Origin: Bemisia tabaci | Lineage: Eukaryota > Arthropoda > Insecta > Hemiptera > Aleyrodidae | Direction: 5' to 3' | Assembly: GCF_918797505.1 (NCBI RefSeq) | Contig: NC_092797.1 | Span: 15,761,372-15,825,371 of the forward strand | Length of the DNA stretch: 64,000 nt | Shown here: piece by piece, positions 22,693 through 31,879 of the stretch | How the letters are laid out: every line of letters starts with the position of its first letter | Numbering within the stretch: position 1 is the first letter of the stretch | Notes under the pieces: model-generated | Databases searched by the model: none | What the model was told of the DNA's origin: nothing | The model's input: the letters and a program-made list of their open reading frames with translations, nothing else | Made by a program: the position numbers and the translations under genes

Positions 22693-23829
22693 ATGGAGGA
22701 AGTAATCAGCACATGCGAGCCCCTGGTCGCACTCATAGTCGGAGTGACAGGAATGACCGGCGTGAGCCTAGCAGAGACTCTGAAAAGCCCCCAAGCCCCC
22801 GGAGGCCCATGGAAGGTCTACGGCTCAGCTCTTCGTCCGAAACCCACCTGGTTCTCATCTTCCCTCCTCGACGCTTACATCGCCTTCGACGCCACCAGCA
22901 ACGAAGACACCGCCGCGAAGCTCGGCCCGATATCAGCCGAAGTGACTCACGTCTTCTGGGTCGCCATCCAAGTCCGTGAAAACGAGGAAGCCAACGTCTT
23001 AGCCAACGCTACCATGCTAGCAAACGTTCTCACCGTACTCCAGTCGAACCCGTTATCCAGGCTCAGCCACATCACTCTCCAGACAGGCACACAACACTAC
23101 ATGGGACCGGTCCACGACCCGACGCACTCGGCCTTTCTTCTACCCCACGAACCGCCGTTTGTTGAAGACTCACCCCGTCTACCCTACCCGAATTTCTATT
23201 ACGCTTTGGAGGACATTGTAGCATCTTTCGTTCCAAAGTTAACGTACTCGGTTCATCGCGCGTCTCTCGTCCTTGGAGCCTCTTCTAGGAGTGCGTACAA
23301 CGCGTTGCTTACACTGTCGACCTACGCCGTGATTTGCCGCTACCAGGGTCTCCCTTTCCGGTTCCCCGGCACGCGCTACACGTGGGAGCATTTTTGCGAC
23401 ATGTCCGATGCGCGTGTCCTCGCGGAGCAACACGTGTGGGCGGCAGTGACGCCGCAGGCTAAAAACCAAGCCTTCAATTGCGCCAACGGGGATGTGTTCA
23501 CTTGGAAAAGCGTGTGGAAAGTGTTGTGTGACCTGTTCGATGTTGAGTTCGTCCCGTTCGAGGAGCAGCATGAGAGGTTTGATTTTGTGGGCACGATGGC
23601 GAAGAAGGGGAAAGTTTGGGAGGAGATCGTGGAGACGCACGGGTTGCACGAAACCAAGCTGAAGGAGATCACGTGCGCTGCTGGGATGTATAATATCCTG
23701 CACTTCGAGTTTCAACACGTGTGCAGTATGAATAAGAGTAGGGAATTCGGATTCTTCGGCTATGCGAACACGTTGAAAAATATCCGGGTTTGGGTCGAGA
23801 GATTGAGGAAAATGAAAATTTTACCTTGA
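22693..23829 (+). CDS. PRISE-family enone reductase (progesterone 5-beta-reductase / iridoid synthase-like), probable horizontally acquired gene
   Basis: The product is 378 residues, soluble, with a short-chain dehydrogenase Rossmann fold. PRISE enzymes use NAD(P)H to reduce C=C bonds of enones such as progesterone or 8-oxogeranial. Family blocks seen in order: GVTGMTG at 17-23 (dinucleotide site); GGPWKVYGSALRPKP at 37-51; VTHVFWV at 84-90; LQTGTQHYMGP at 129-139; NFYYALED at 167-174 with the catalytic-type Tyr at 169; YSVHR at 185-189; ICRYQGLPFRFPGT at 214-227; AEQHVWAAV at 244-252; FNCANGDVFTWK at 261-272; SMNKSREFGFFGY at 345-357. It covers the whole family length. Oddities: the family's catalytic Lys in TGxKHY is Gln134 (codon CAA at 23092), and the double Arg that usually binds the NADPH 2'-phosphate is Leu47-Arg48. 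There are no introns, and base composition is clearly GC-richer than all flanking DNA. Plants are the best-known source; a bacterial donor is not excluded. Confidence 0.92.
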   Translation: MEEVISTCEPLVALIVGVTGMTGVSLAETLKSPQAPGGPWKVYGSALRPKPTWFSSSLLDAYIAFDATSNEDTAAKLGPISAEVTHVFWVAIQVRENEEANVLANATMLANVLTVLQSNPLSRLSHITLQTGTQHYMGPVHDPTHSAFLLPHEPPFVEDSPRLPYPNFYYALEDIVASFVPKLTYSVHRASLVLGASSRSAYNALLTLSTYAVICRYQGLPFRFPGTRYTWEHFCDMSDARVLAEQHVWAAVTPQAKNQAFNCANGDVFTWKSVWKVLCDLFDVEFVPFEEQHERFDFVGTMAKKGKVWEEIVETHGLHETKLKEITCAAGMYNILHFEFQHVCSMNKSREFGFFGYANTLKNIRVWVERLRKMKILP

Positions 23830-23883
23830 ATTTTTGGTTTGTTTCTGTATGGATCTCAATTTTTCTGTATTTTATAGAATGAT

Positions 23884-23889
23884 AATAAA
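23884..23889 (+). terminator. Poly(A) signal of the PRISE gene
   Basis: AATAAA lies 54 bases after the stop codon, in a short AT-rich 3' region. It is well placed for cleavage at about 23905-23915 and suggests the gene is expressed with host-type 3' processing. Confidence 0.6.
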
Positions 23890-23973
23890 CGTGCGCATCA
23901 AATACTTATTCTCTGGATTTATTTTCTTCGAGAAAGAAGTAGAGGGAAGGGAACACTGAAGAAAACAAAGGGA

Positions 23974-24227
23974 TGAGGGGCTTGGAGGACAAGGCGCATA
24001 AGTGCAGTTTTTGAAAAAAAATGAGATATTAATGATTTCAAGTAAAACTGGTCTTCATGCATATATGGTGGAAAATTCGCATTCATAGTTCAATTTTTAG
24101 CATCAAAAAGTCAGTTTGAACTTTCTCTCCGCCAAGAGGATCCATACCTATAATTTCGAAACTTCAAACACGTATTTCTCGAAATAGCAAAAACTGCATT
24201 TATACGCTTTGTCCTCCAAGCCCCTCA
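23974..24227. mobile_element. MITE with inverted ends TGAGGGGCTTGGAGGACAA
   Basis: The left end reads TGAGGGGCTTGGAGGACAA, then GGCGCATAAGTGCAGTTTTTG; the right end is the inverse (CAAAAACTGCATTTATACGC, then TTTGTCCTCCAAGCCCCTCA). The length is 254 bp with a non-coding interior. It lies immediately 3' of the PRISE gene, so the gene is bracketed by MITEs at 22255-22470 and here. Confidence 0.75.
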
Positions 24228-25314
24228 GACGAACTCTGACTGAAGAGAGGGGCAATTAGTCGTGTGAGTAATCTTGTTTGCATTCTTTATTGTCTCATTA
24301 TATAACAAACTCTAGTTCTTGTTTCTTGAAAAAAGACCGATGAGCAATCAATACTTGTTATGCTTAAGTTAGTTAATCAGCTAATCATGGTCATTATAAT
24401 TCGTTTTAACGATTGACAGCTAATTTTAGCCATTATTATATTCCTTTATTTCATACAGAAGCACAAATACCTCTGATGACAATTTCTACATTTATAAATG
24501 TTATCTAAATTATTAAACTTCGCCATCACCTCTAAATTTTACTTAGAGACTTAAACGCGTAGATAGGAAAGCAGAGAGAAGTAAAAAGCTAAGGCTGAAT
24601 AACTTAAGTAACAATTAGTTTTGGAAAATAATATTGAAAGACAGCATAATTGACGGGAAAAATAATAGAGATCCAGGCAGACGGTTATAAATTTAAATAT
24701 ATCTTGGTCCTTTTTACTACAAAATCAAACAAGTTATAGGAAATTCGAATAATGCATTTTATTAAATATTGAAGACATGGAAAAATATGAACTAAACTTT
24801 ACTATAATCTGAAACACAGGCATTTTAAGTCTAATTAAAATATCTATAAACACATGCAATGTTTTAAAAATCAGATTAACTAATAAAATCCTCTATTTTT
24901 ACATTTTATGAGGGTTTCAAAGCATTTCATCTTAATATCGAGCCTTCTAAGAAAAAAAGCTCGAATTTCTTAAATTTTACTCAGTTATTCATTAATTTAT
25001 TTTTTAACCGAAAAACAATGCGCAATGTTTATCCAAATACAAACCTATTTCGATTATTCCTTACTTTGTTTTGTAGGAATATTTATAGGTGTTCTTAAAA
25101 ATGTTACCGAATAAAAGAAAAGGAGGCTAGAAAGAAACAGCGAAAAAAGAAAAATATTAAAACATTATACTGGGAAATCATTAATTTCAAATACTCGTGG
25201 AACTATGCCGCTACAGAAGCGGCTGCCGCATGCCGGCTGATCCTATGCTACACGAACGGTAACGCCTCAAAGCAACTGTCCGTACTCTATGGTCGCACTC
25301 GTTGAGGCTGCTAT
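24228..25314. other. Non-coding AT-rich spacer
   Basis: No gene-like ORF or strong repeat. A short GC-richer patch at 25200-25310 (CTACAGAAGCGGCTGCCGCA) leads into the fold-back element that follows. Confidence 0.4.
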
Positions 25315-28300
25315 GGGATTGCGCGAATACCCCCTTTCTTACCTCTTTTAAGATGCATTTATGGGATTGCGCAAATTTATTTGGTACTGAAAACTCACAT
25401 GATTGCGCGAATATTCAATATTCAATAAGGAAGCGTTAACCTGACAATCTTGGTGGTGTTGTAATCTTGGTAGATAACTACATTGCGGAAGACTGCTCAT
25501 TATCCCCTCATTTACAGGCATGCCTTTCTTCGATGGATAGTCCTCGCAGCACAAATGGCCCAAATAGCTTTCGTAGACATTTAAGAAGTGAATTAGAGGC
25601 CTGTGGCTGCTACGCAACCACTGAAAAAAACTACACGTCAAAAATCGTAGAACAACTATGTTCAAGTTTTTTAAGAGATGAATGGGTTCAAACCCCGAAG
25701 AGAGCACCCGACAAAAAGCGTATGTTCATCTCTGATTGCAACGTTATGCCCAAATTTTATGTTTTAATTTTAAAAAGCTACACACAATTTTTCTGAAAAG
25801 TTTCCGCGAATTTATCTACATGATCTCAAATAAAAGTATCAAAATTATCGACGCAATATTTCGTTCGTTCCATTTTTTTTATTGTAACCAAAAGAAATAA
25901 TTCCGAGTATCATCCGAGTTTCTGAATCGTCGCATTGAGGATACATATATTCCCTTTAATTATGATAAACACTGGAGTAGAAAGTCAAGAATGATGACAC
26001 GCGGTCCTACAGCATTCCTACAGTCTTGTAGGCGCTAATTCACGCTGACTGACCGACTGCACTGCGTTTGGCGCAATGCGAGAAGTATTCATGCAGTCTT
26101 GTAGGCGCTAATATGGGCTTTGCTTTACGCCGCACTATGGTCCACAGACCCTATTTAACGGAACTTTAGTCAAATTTTGAGGGTGGAAAAAATTAAAGTT
26201 TGGCACTACAGTTTTATCATACATACTCTCATGGATCGTCACCTAAGTTTTCATCGACTAATAATGATTTATAAGATTGTGACGGACCCTAACAACAGAG
26301 CGCGCGGTAGGTCTTCATTAGCTGATTGTGAGCCGCATTCGGTGGTGCGTTACAGGGTGTTTATTTTACCGAGTTACGCCTCATCTATGTAAATTTTTGG
26401 GCAACATGGATCCACCTGATGGCAAGTGACTTCCTTTTCACCCCGTTTCATTAATTTTGAACCGAAATTTGTATGCTTTTGAACGCTCCAAACATACGCC
26501 AAAAAATGCTAGAAATCAGTGAAATTCGTAATTTTTAGGAAGCTCTAACTTTTTTTTAATTCTAGTTAATGCTTTGCGGATTGAAAAATCTTGTTCAACA
26601 TATCCTTGACTTTAAAATGATGCCAATTTAAATTGCGCCTTTTTGCAACTAACGGTCGAAATCAATTTTTTTCGGAGTGCACCTCCGTACATCAAAATGT
26701 TAAATATTCCATGCATTTTTAGCGTTTTTGCGACTGTTAAATTTTTTCTAGGTACAAAATAAAAGTATTCTGATGTACTTTGATCTACTGAGTCCGAAAA
26801 TGACCTTTGTTTTTTCTTATCACCTCTCACTTTTCCAAAAAAGCAACTTTTTCCCGGGAAAATGAGCAATTTTGACGTATTTTTGTCATAATTGCAATTC
26901 ATGTTGATAAATTACACTAGACCCGTGATAAAGAGATTCTATCATGTATATTAAGCTGCTAAATCCGAATATGACATAGGTATTGATTAATCACCCTCCA
27001 GTTCTCCGATAATGCCGATTTTTCCGCGCTTTTTGGGTAAAACCTTTCCCGGACTCTAAGTGTGTTAAAAATACGGTTTAAAATTGATTTCGATGTTTGA
27101 TATATCGATTCTTATGTATTTTGACTCGCTAAGCCCGAATATGACCTTAGATTTTTCCTATCACCCCTCATTATCCCGGAAAATTCAATTTTCCTCGGAG
27201 AACGAGCTTTTTTGGTATTTTTGCGACGATTTTCCGTTTTCTGAGGAAAACGGGGGGTTGTAAGAGGCAATTTGAGGTCGAACTCCGGTTGAATGTTTCT
27301 TAAGACGTCAGAGAAGACCTAAAGAGGAACTTGGAAAATCGCTACAACTCCATAGAATAGGAAAATTGGCGCCAAAATACCGAAAAAGCTCGTTCTCCGA
27401 GGAAAATTGAATTTTCCGGGATAATGAGGGGTGATAGGAAAAATCTAAGGTCATATTCGGGCTTAGCGAGTCAAAATACATAAGAATCGATATATCAAAC
27501 ATCGAAATCAATTTTAAACCGTATTTTTGACACAAGAGTCCGGGAAAGGTTTTACTCAAAAGGCACGGAAAAATCGGCATTATCGGAGAACTGGAGGGTG
27601 ATAAACCAAAACCTATGTCATATTCGGATTTAGCAGCTTAATATACATGACAGAATCGCTTTACCACGGGTCCAGTATAATTTATCAACATGAATTGCAA
27701 TTATGACAAAAATACGTCAAAATTGCTCATTTTCCCGGGAAAAAGTCGCTTTTTCGGAAAAAAGAGAGGTGATAAGAAAAGACAAAGGTCATTTTCAGAC
27801 TCAGTAGATCAAAATTCATCGAACTAGTACTATTTAGTACCTAAAAAAAATGTTACCTACATGCTGCAGAGGTCAACAGTCGCAAAAACACCAAAAATGT
27901 CCATTTTTCCGGGTAAAATCGGCTTTTCCGGAAAATTTAAGGGTGATGGACCAAAACGGAGGTCATATTCGGATTTACCGCCTAAAAATAAATGAGAATA
28001 GTCTGATCTCGACAGAGAGACACTTTTGTTATTATTTTTATACATGTCAAAATAGGGTGGAAAAAATCTTCAGTCTTGAAAGCGCCAGAAATCACATTTG
28101 AGGTTATGTTTCTCGGTCAGGATGTTAATATTTTGTTAAACTAAGATGTAAAATGAAATCAGCGACCCAAAAAACATATGATCCAACACCTTTTATAACG
28201 GTGCAGTGCATTTTCGAATAAAGTTCCGTTAAATCCAGTCTGTGGACCATAGTGCGCCGCGCCGACCGCACTGTTTGGCGCAATGCGGGAAGCATTCACA

Positions 28301-28775
28301 AAGTCTTGCAGGCGCTGATATACGCTTAACGCCGGCCGCACTGTGTTAGGCGCGATTATTGGAACTCGCGTTAGAATAATCGCGGCATCGAATAATAAAG
28401 CTTAAAAGGCCTATGTTGTGTTTCGACGCCTTATGAGCATTCCAACGTTGCCTTGTTTCTCCCGATTAAATATTTTTTCCAGAAAAGTAAGGAAAGTTCT
28501 TCATACTCACGACCGTTATTCAATCTTTTCACTTCATTTATCATCAGAAGGTAAGACATCGATGACTTGTCAACAAACTAAGCTAAACCAGTATTAACAT
28601 AAAAATGCGTTTATTTTCCAACTGTTTCCTGTTTTGCCAAACTTCTACCTTGAATTAACTTCATTTTAAATTCGCGCATTCCTGTAACAGATGTCAAGGG
28701 TTCTATTCGCGCAATCCTTGTGTCTTTTTCCCGCAATTCTCATAGATTTTCTTAGACCTTTCGCGCAATCCTGGA
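25315..28775. mobile_element. Large fold-back element with modular arms and subterminal ATTGCGCGAA motifs
   Basis: Near the left side, GGATTGCGCGAAT-type motifs occur at about 25317, 25363 and 25401. Near the right side the inverse, TTCGCGCAAT, occurs at about 28672-28765. Inside, CACTATGGTCCACAGACC and TTAACGGAACTTTA (about 26134-26170) are mirrored at about 28215-28253. The core 26730-27850 is a long palindrome centred near 27295, whose arms carry repeated modules of about 280 bases: CGAATATGACCT..., TATCACCCCTCATTATCCCGGAAAA, GGAGAACGAGC. Direct copies of GGCGCAATGCGAGAAG...AGTCTTGTAGGCGCTAAT lie at about 26070 and 28280. An unassigned 109-codon ORF (25467-25796, plus) lies inside. No transposase was recognised. 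The outer boundaries are approximate. Confidence 0.6.
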
Positions 28776-29330
28776 CTACCGCTCGGTGCATAAGTAAAAC
28801 TATGAGGGCGTGTCAGCCTTGTTCCCCCTTAAAACCATACAAACACAATGCTCATGGTTATAATGCTTTCACAAGATTTTGTTTCGCGGGCATGAATAGC
28901 TTTCATAAAAGAAGTTACGATTAAAATCGGATTTATCTTTACAATCAACCTCCCTCTGTAATGCACCCTTAACACAGGACTGCACTTTCTTAAAAAAATA
29001 TTTAAACGATTTTTGCAACCGCCTTCCTTTACTGGCTTCCCATAATGAATGTTGGGTGAAAAATTGGCATTCCACCTCGATTTTTATCTCAAAGTACCTG
29101 AAACTCAACGTGCCGATTCCAATGTATTGTTATGTAGCCTTGCACGTTCTCCCTCCCCCCTCCCTTTTTTAAGGCACACGCAGACTCCCCTCTCCCCTAA
29201 CGCAGACTCACAAACCTTTCTCTTAAGCCGTTATGTACCTCATAAGGAGCCACCAAGATAATAACAAATTTTGGAAGGTAAATGAGGCCTCTTGCATGAC
29301 AGTTTTTCACCCGAGAGGGGTTGTGCCCAA
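28776..29330. other. Non-coding spacer
   Basis: Short ORFs on both strands overlap each other and none has a recognisable domain. A pyrimidine-rich stretch (CTCCCTCCCCCCTCCC) sits at about 29150. Confidence 0.4.
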
Positions 29331-29482
29331 AGGCGATTTTACAAGTTGGCAACACTGGGTTTTCTCCATTGAAATACATTTAAACTATCGATATTATGTG
29401 AGGCAAGCTTCCACACCAACAATCGATTGTATTGCATACATTCAAATGGAGAAAACCAGTGTTGCCGCCTTTTAAGAATCGC
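29331..29482. mobile_element. Small palindromic element with GGCAACACTGG ends
   Basis: Left: GGCGATTTTACAAGTTGGCA, then ACACTGGGTTTTCTCCATTGAAATACATTTAA. The right is the inverse, CAAATGGAGAAAACCAGTGTTGCCGCC through AGAATCGCC. A related half (AAATGGAGAGAACCCGGTGTTGCC) is at about 31600-31625. Confidence 0.65.
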
Positions 29483-29639
29483 CGCTGGTCGTGCCCTCAG
29501 AGACAACTCCTTTTTGCAACTTCCCAGGATCTACTCAAGATAATGAATGGTGGTTATAGGATTCACTTTGGTAGAAACTCACCTAAAAAGTCTTTAAGAA
29601 ATAAGTAAATCCTCTCTTTTCTAATACAATCATTCTTAA

Positions 29640-29965
29640 TACGATCGGCGTGGGCGCCCATGGGCGGGGTGAGGAAGGGGAGTTCAAAGTCCAAAAGTGG
29701 GAAACTTTATCGCAAATGAAAGCATTTTTAAGACGCTCAATGGACGGGGTGAGAAAAGGGAGTGAGATGGTCGATGGGCTGGACGATTATGCTGACCGTG
29801 AGGCGGCCTTTAGGGGCGCGCGCCACCCCGGGGGTTGGGCCGCGTTGCGGCCAGTGGCGAGGTCCCTAGTAAATAAATAAATACATAAACAAATAGATAT
29901 ATAAAAAAATAAATACATACATAAAACATAGATAAATGAATAAATAAAAATCTCAATCAAAGCCC
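29640..29965. repeat. GC-rich repeat followed by AT microsatellite
   Basis: 29640-29870 is GC-rich and includes GCGCCACCCCGGGGGTTGGGCCG; a related block (GCGCCCTCCCGGGGGTTGGGCCG) lies at about 35075-35097. It is followed by degenerate (AAATA)n/(CATA)n from about 29870 to 29950. The pair resembles the tail region of a retroposon. ORFs here are only frame shadows of the GC-rich DNA. Confidence 0.5.
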
Positions 29966-29967
29966 TT

Positions 29968-30327
29968 TTATAAAATGTCATCCTCGAAATCATCATCCTC
30001 AGGCATGTAAACTGGTTTCGGAGTTGTGCCACCCTCAGAGCTGGACACATTGCGGCCGAGTTTTTTGCTCATGTCGTAGTCTAGTGATCTCAGAGACAGC
30101 GACGGGCGCAAAGTTGAGACGCAGTAATCCAGATGTTCGACGCGGTATGGCGTGAGTGTGAAGCATCCAATGAGAAGTGGATTATGCACCAGCACAGTGC
30201 ACGTCCACTCCCGACGCTTTGGATTTCCTCTCTTAATTAGCCTGCACTTCGGATCCACAGCATTAGGACATAAACCTGTTCGACAGTGATAGCGTACAAA
30301 TACAGTGCAGTGATAGTCAAACTTCGA
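29968..30327 (-). CDS. Hypothetical protein, possible terminal exon, Cys-rich with acidic C-terminus
   Basis: The frame is open for 119 codons from just after a TAA at 30328-30330 to TAA at 29968. The first ATG (codon ending 30256) is internal, so if real this is probably a 3' exon whose upstream junction is unclear. The reading is protein-like: HCTVFVRYHCRTGLCPN and a further Cys in DPKCRL, a basic stretch KRGNPKRREW, a hydrophobic block VLVHNPLLIGCF, and an acidic end PEDDDFEDDIL. The even Cys spacing suggests a secreted or lumenal fold with disulfides. I do not recognise the family. It abuts a GC-rich retroposon-like repeat at its 3' side, so it may belong to a mobile element. Confidence 0.35.
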   Translation of the reverse strand, partial: SKFDYHCTVFVRYHCRTGLCPNAVDPKCRLIKRGNPKRREWTCTVLVHNPLLIGCFTLTPYRVEHLDYCVSTLRPSLSLRSLDYDMSKKLGRNVSSSEGGTTPKPVYMPEDDDFEDDIL

Positions 30328-30433
30328 TTATCGGGTGATTTGTGGCTACGGATACTAAAAAAAAACCGGATAATTGAAAATCAATGACTCCTTTAGAGAT
30401 AATAAAACGAACTGTAGAAATTTACTTTTAGTT

Positions 30434-30436
<3 letters not shown>

Positions 30437-30474
<38 letters not shown>
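30437..30474. repeat. Poly(T) tract
   Basis: About 38 T residues followed by an A run. Similar long T tracts occur at 20398-20430, 35570-35604 and 43938-43973. They may be reverse-oriented poly(A) tails or simple slippage tracts. Confidence 0.8.
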
Positions 30475-30481
<7 letters not shown>

Positions 30482-30527
30482 ATGACAAAAATGACCTTAG
30501 AATGTCCGCGATATAATTGGACGTATT

Positions 30528-30620
30528 TCTGTCAAACGGAACTAAGCGCCAATTTGAGTTCCTTTCGAGGAATTTAGAATCCCGGATAGTGCGTTCTGTC
30601 AAACGGAACTAAGCGCCATA
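30528..30620. repeat. Direct repeat CTGTCAAACGGAACTAAGCGCCA
   Basis: TGTCAAACGGAACTAAGCGCC occurs twice, at about 30530 and 30596, in the same orientation, separated by about 45 bases. A C-rich run follows at about 30680. The function is unknown. Confidence 0.6.
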
Positions 30621-31716
30621 GAAAAGCATTGCGAGTATAGGAACGAATGAGCCCGACGCCCGGTTCCGCCGCCAATCCAAGCCCCCCCCCCCCCCCCTAC
30701 CTTCCTACCCCGATGGCGCTAGCAAAACGTGTAATTTGTGCGTGTGGCTACGTTTTGGACATACAAGAAGCAAATGTTGAGATTAAATATCGGCAGAAAA
30801 GGGTACCATTTTAGGTCGCAGTAAAAACAAGGCCCTGGCGGAATAATGTGAACTTACTGGTGTTTCGTCTATAATGACGTCAATTTTTACGCTTTCACGC
30901 AACTCTCTGCACAACCCTTTTTTCAGGAGTGAGATTAATTTTGCCGTTTTGAATTATCATGGTTGAATCAGTCAGTTCATTTAAATTAGATAGACTAGTC
31001 AAATAAGCTTTTGCATGCCACGTGTATTTGCTTACTCGGGTATTTTATACCATGTAAGCTTCACAAAAAATACGATGGTAATAATGCTTCATTTTAAACA
31101 AGCTCTCAAGCTTAAAAAAAGCTCTCAAAACTGAGACCCCCTACGTATCAGAGAGTCCACTTTTTTTGCTTCGATCAAACTCTCCATTCACAGATATGGA
31201 CCGAATACATTGGCAGGGTTGTCGCCAATTGAGTATGCACCAATCTATGATTGTACATAGACGCGGCAACCCTTCCGATGTATTCACTCCCAATCTGTGC
31301 ATCGAAAGTTTGACTGGATACAAAGGTGAACCCTCCCATTATGTAGGGCATCTCTTCCATAACGGCATCAACTTCGAGACATTTTTTCGAAGCTTAGAAC
31401 TTAGTGTCAGAGATTACTTGTAGCACCGACGCAACGTATATTTCTCCCTAATTGTCACATAAGAAAAAGTATTTAAATCCATTGGCGGATCCAGCGAATT
31501 AACAACATTTTTTTTCTCCACTTAAACCTGCTATAGAAATGTATCGATTCTTGGAGGGACCAGGTGCTTCGACAGGATCGATTATTTTGCATAAGTTTAA
31601 ATGGAGAGAACCCGGTGTTGCCGAATTACTGGATCCACCTCTGCTTAAATCTTATATCCCCGTGGCATGCGAGAGTTCCATATCAAAGATATTAGATTTC
31701 GGAAGTTTGGGCGTGG
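30621..31716. other. Non-coding spacer
   Basis: No assigned gene. Several ORFs of 60-85 codons on both strands at 31140-31420 overlap each other and have no recognised domain. A half-copy of the GGCAACACTGG element is at about 31600. Confidence 0.35.
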
Positions 31717-31879
31717 GGGGCCGTTCGTAAAACACGTAACGCTAAATTTTGTATTTTTAGACGCTCCGTAACGCTTTTACAACGTACAAGTTTCTATCCA
31801 TCACCACGTAAAATATGCTTTAACGCTCTCTTCGGCATCCTTCCGCACCTAGAGCGTTACGTATTTCATGAACGGCCCC
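31717..31879. mobile_element. MITE with inverted ends GGGGCCGTTC
   Basis: Left end GGGGCCGTTCGTAAAACACG, then TAACGCT; right end AGCGTTACGTATTTCATGAACGGCCCC. About 163 bp, non-coding. The end motif, a GGGGCCGTTC start with an inner ACGTAACGC, is of a type often seen in arthropod MITEs, but the superfamily is not assigned here. Confidence 0.75.

Noticed and set aside
22662..22979. 105-codon plus ORF overlapping the PRISE start
   Set aside because: Shifted frame of the same gene, Arg/Ser/Pro-rich with no domain; the 22693 frame has the family motifs.
23239..23718. 159-codon minus-strand ORF inside the PRISE gene
   Set aside because: It lies antisense to a clearly conserved frame. Its length is explained by the GC-rich codon use of the sense gene.
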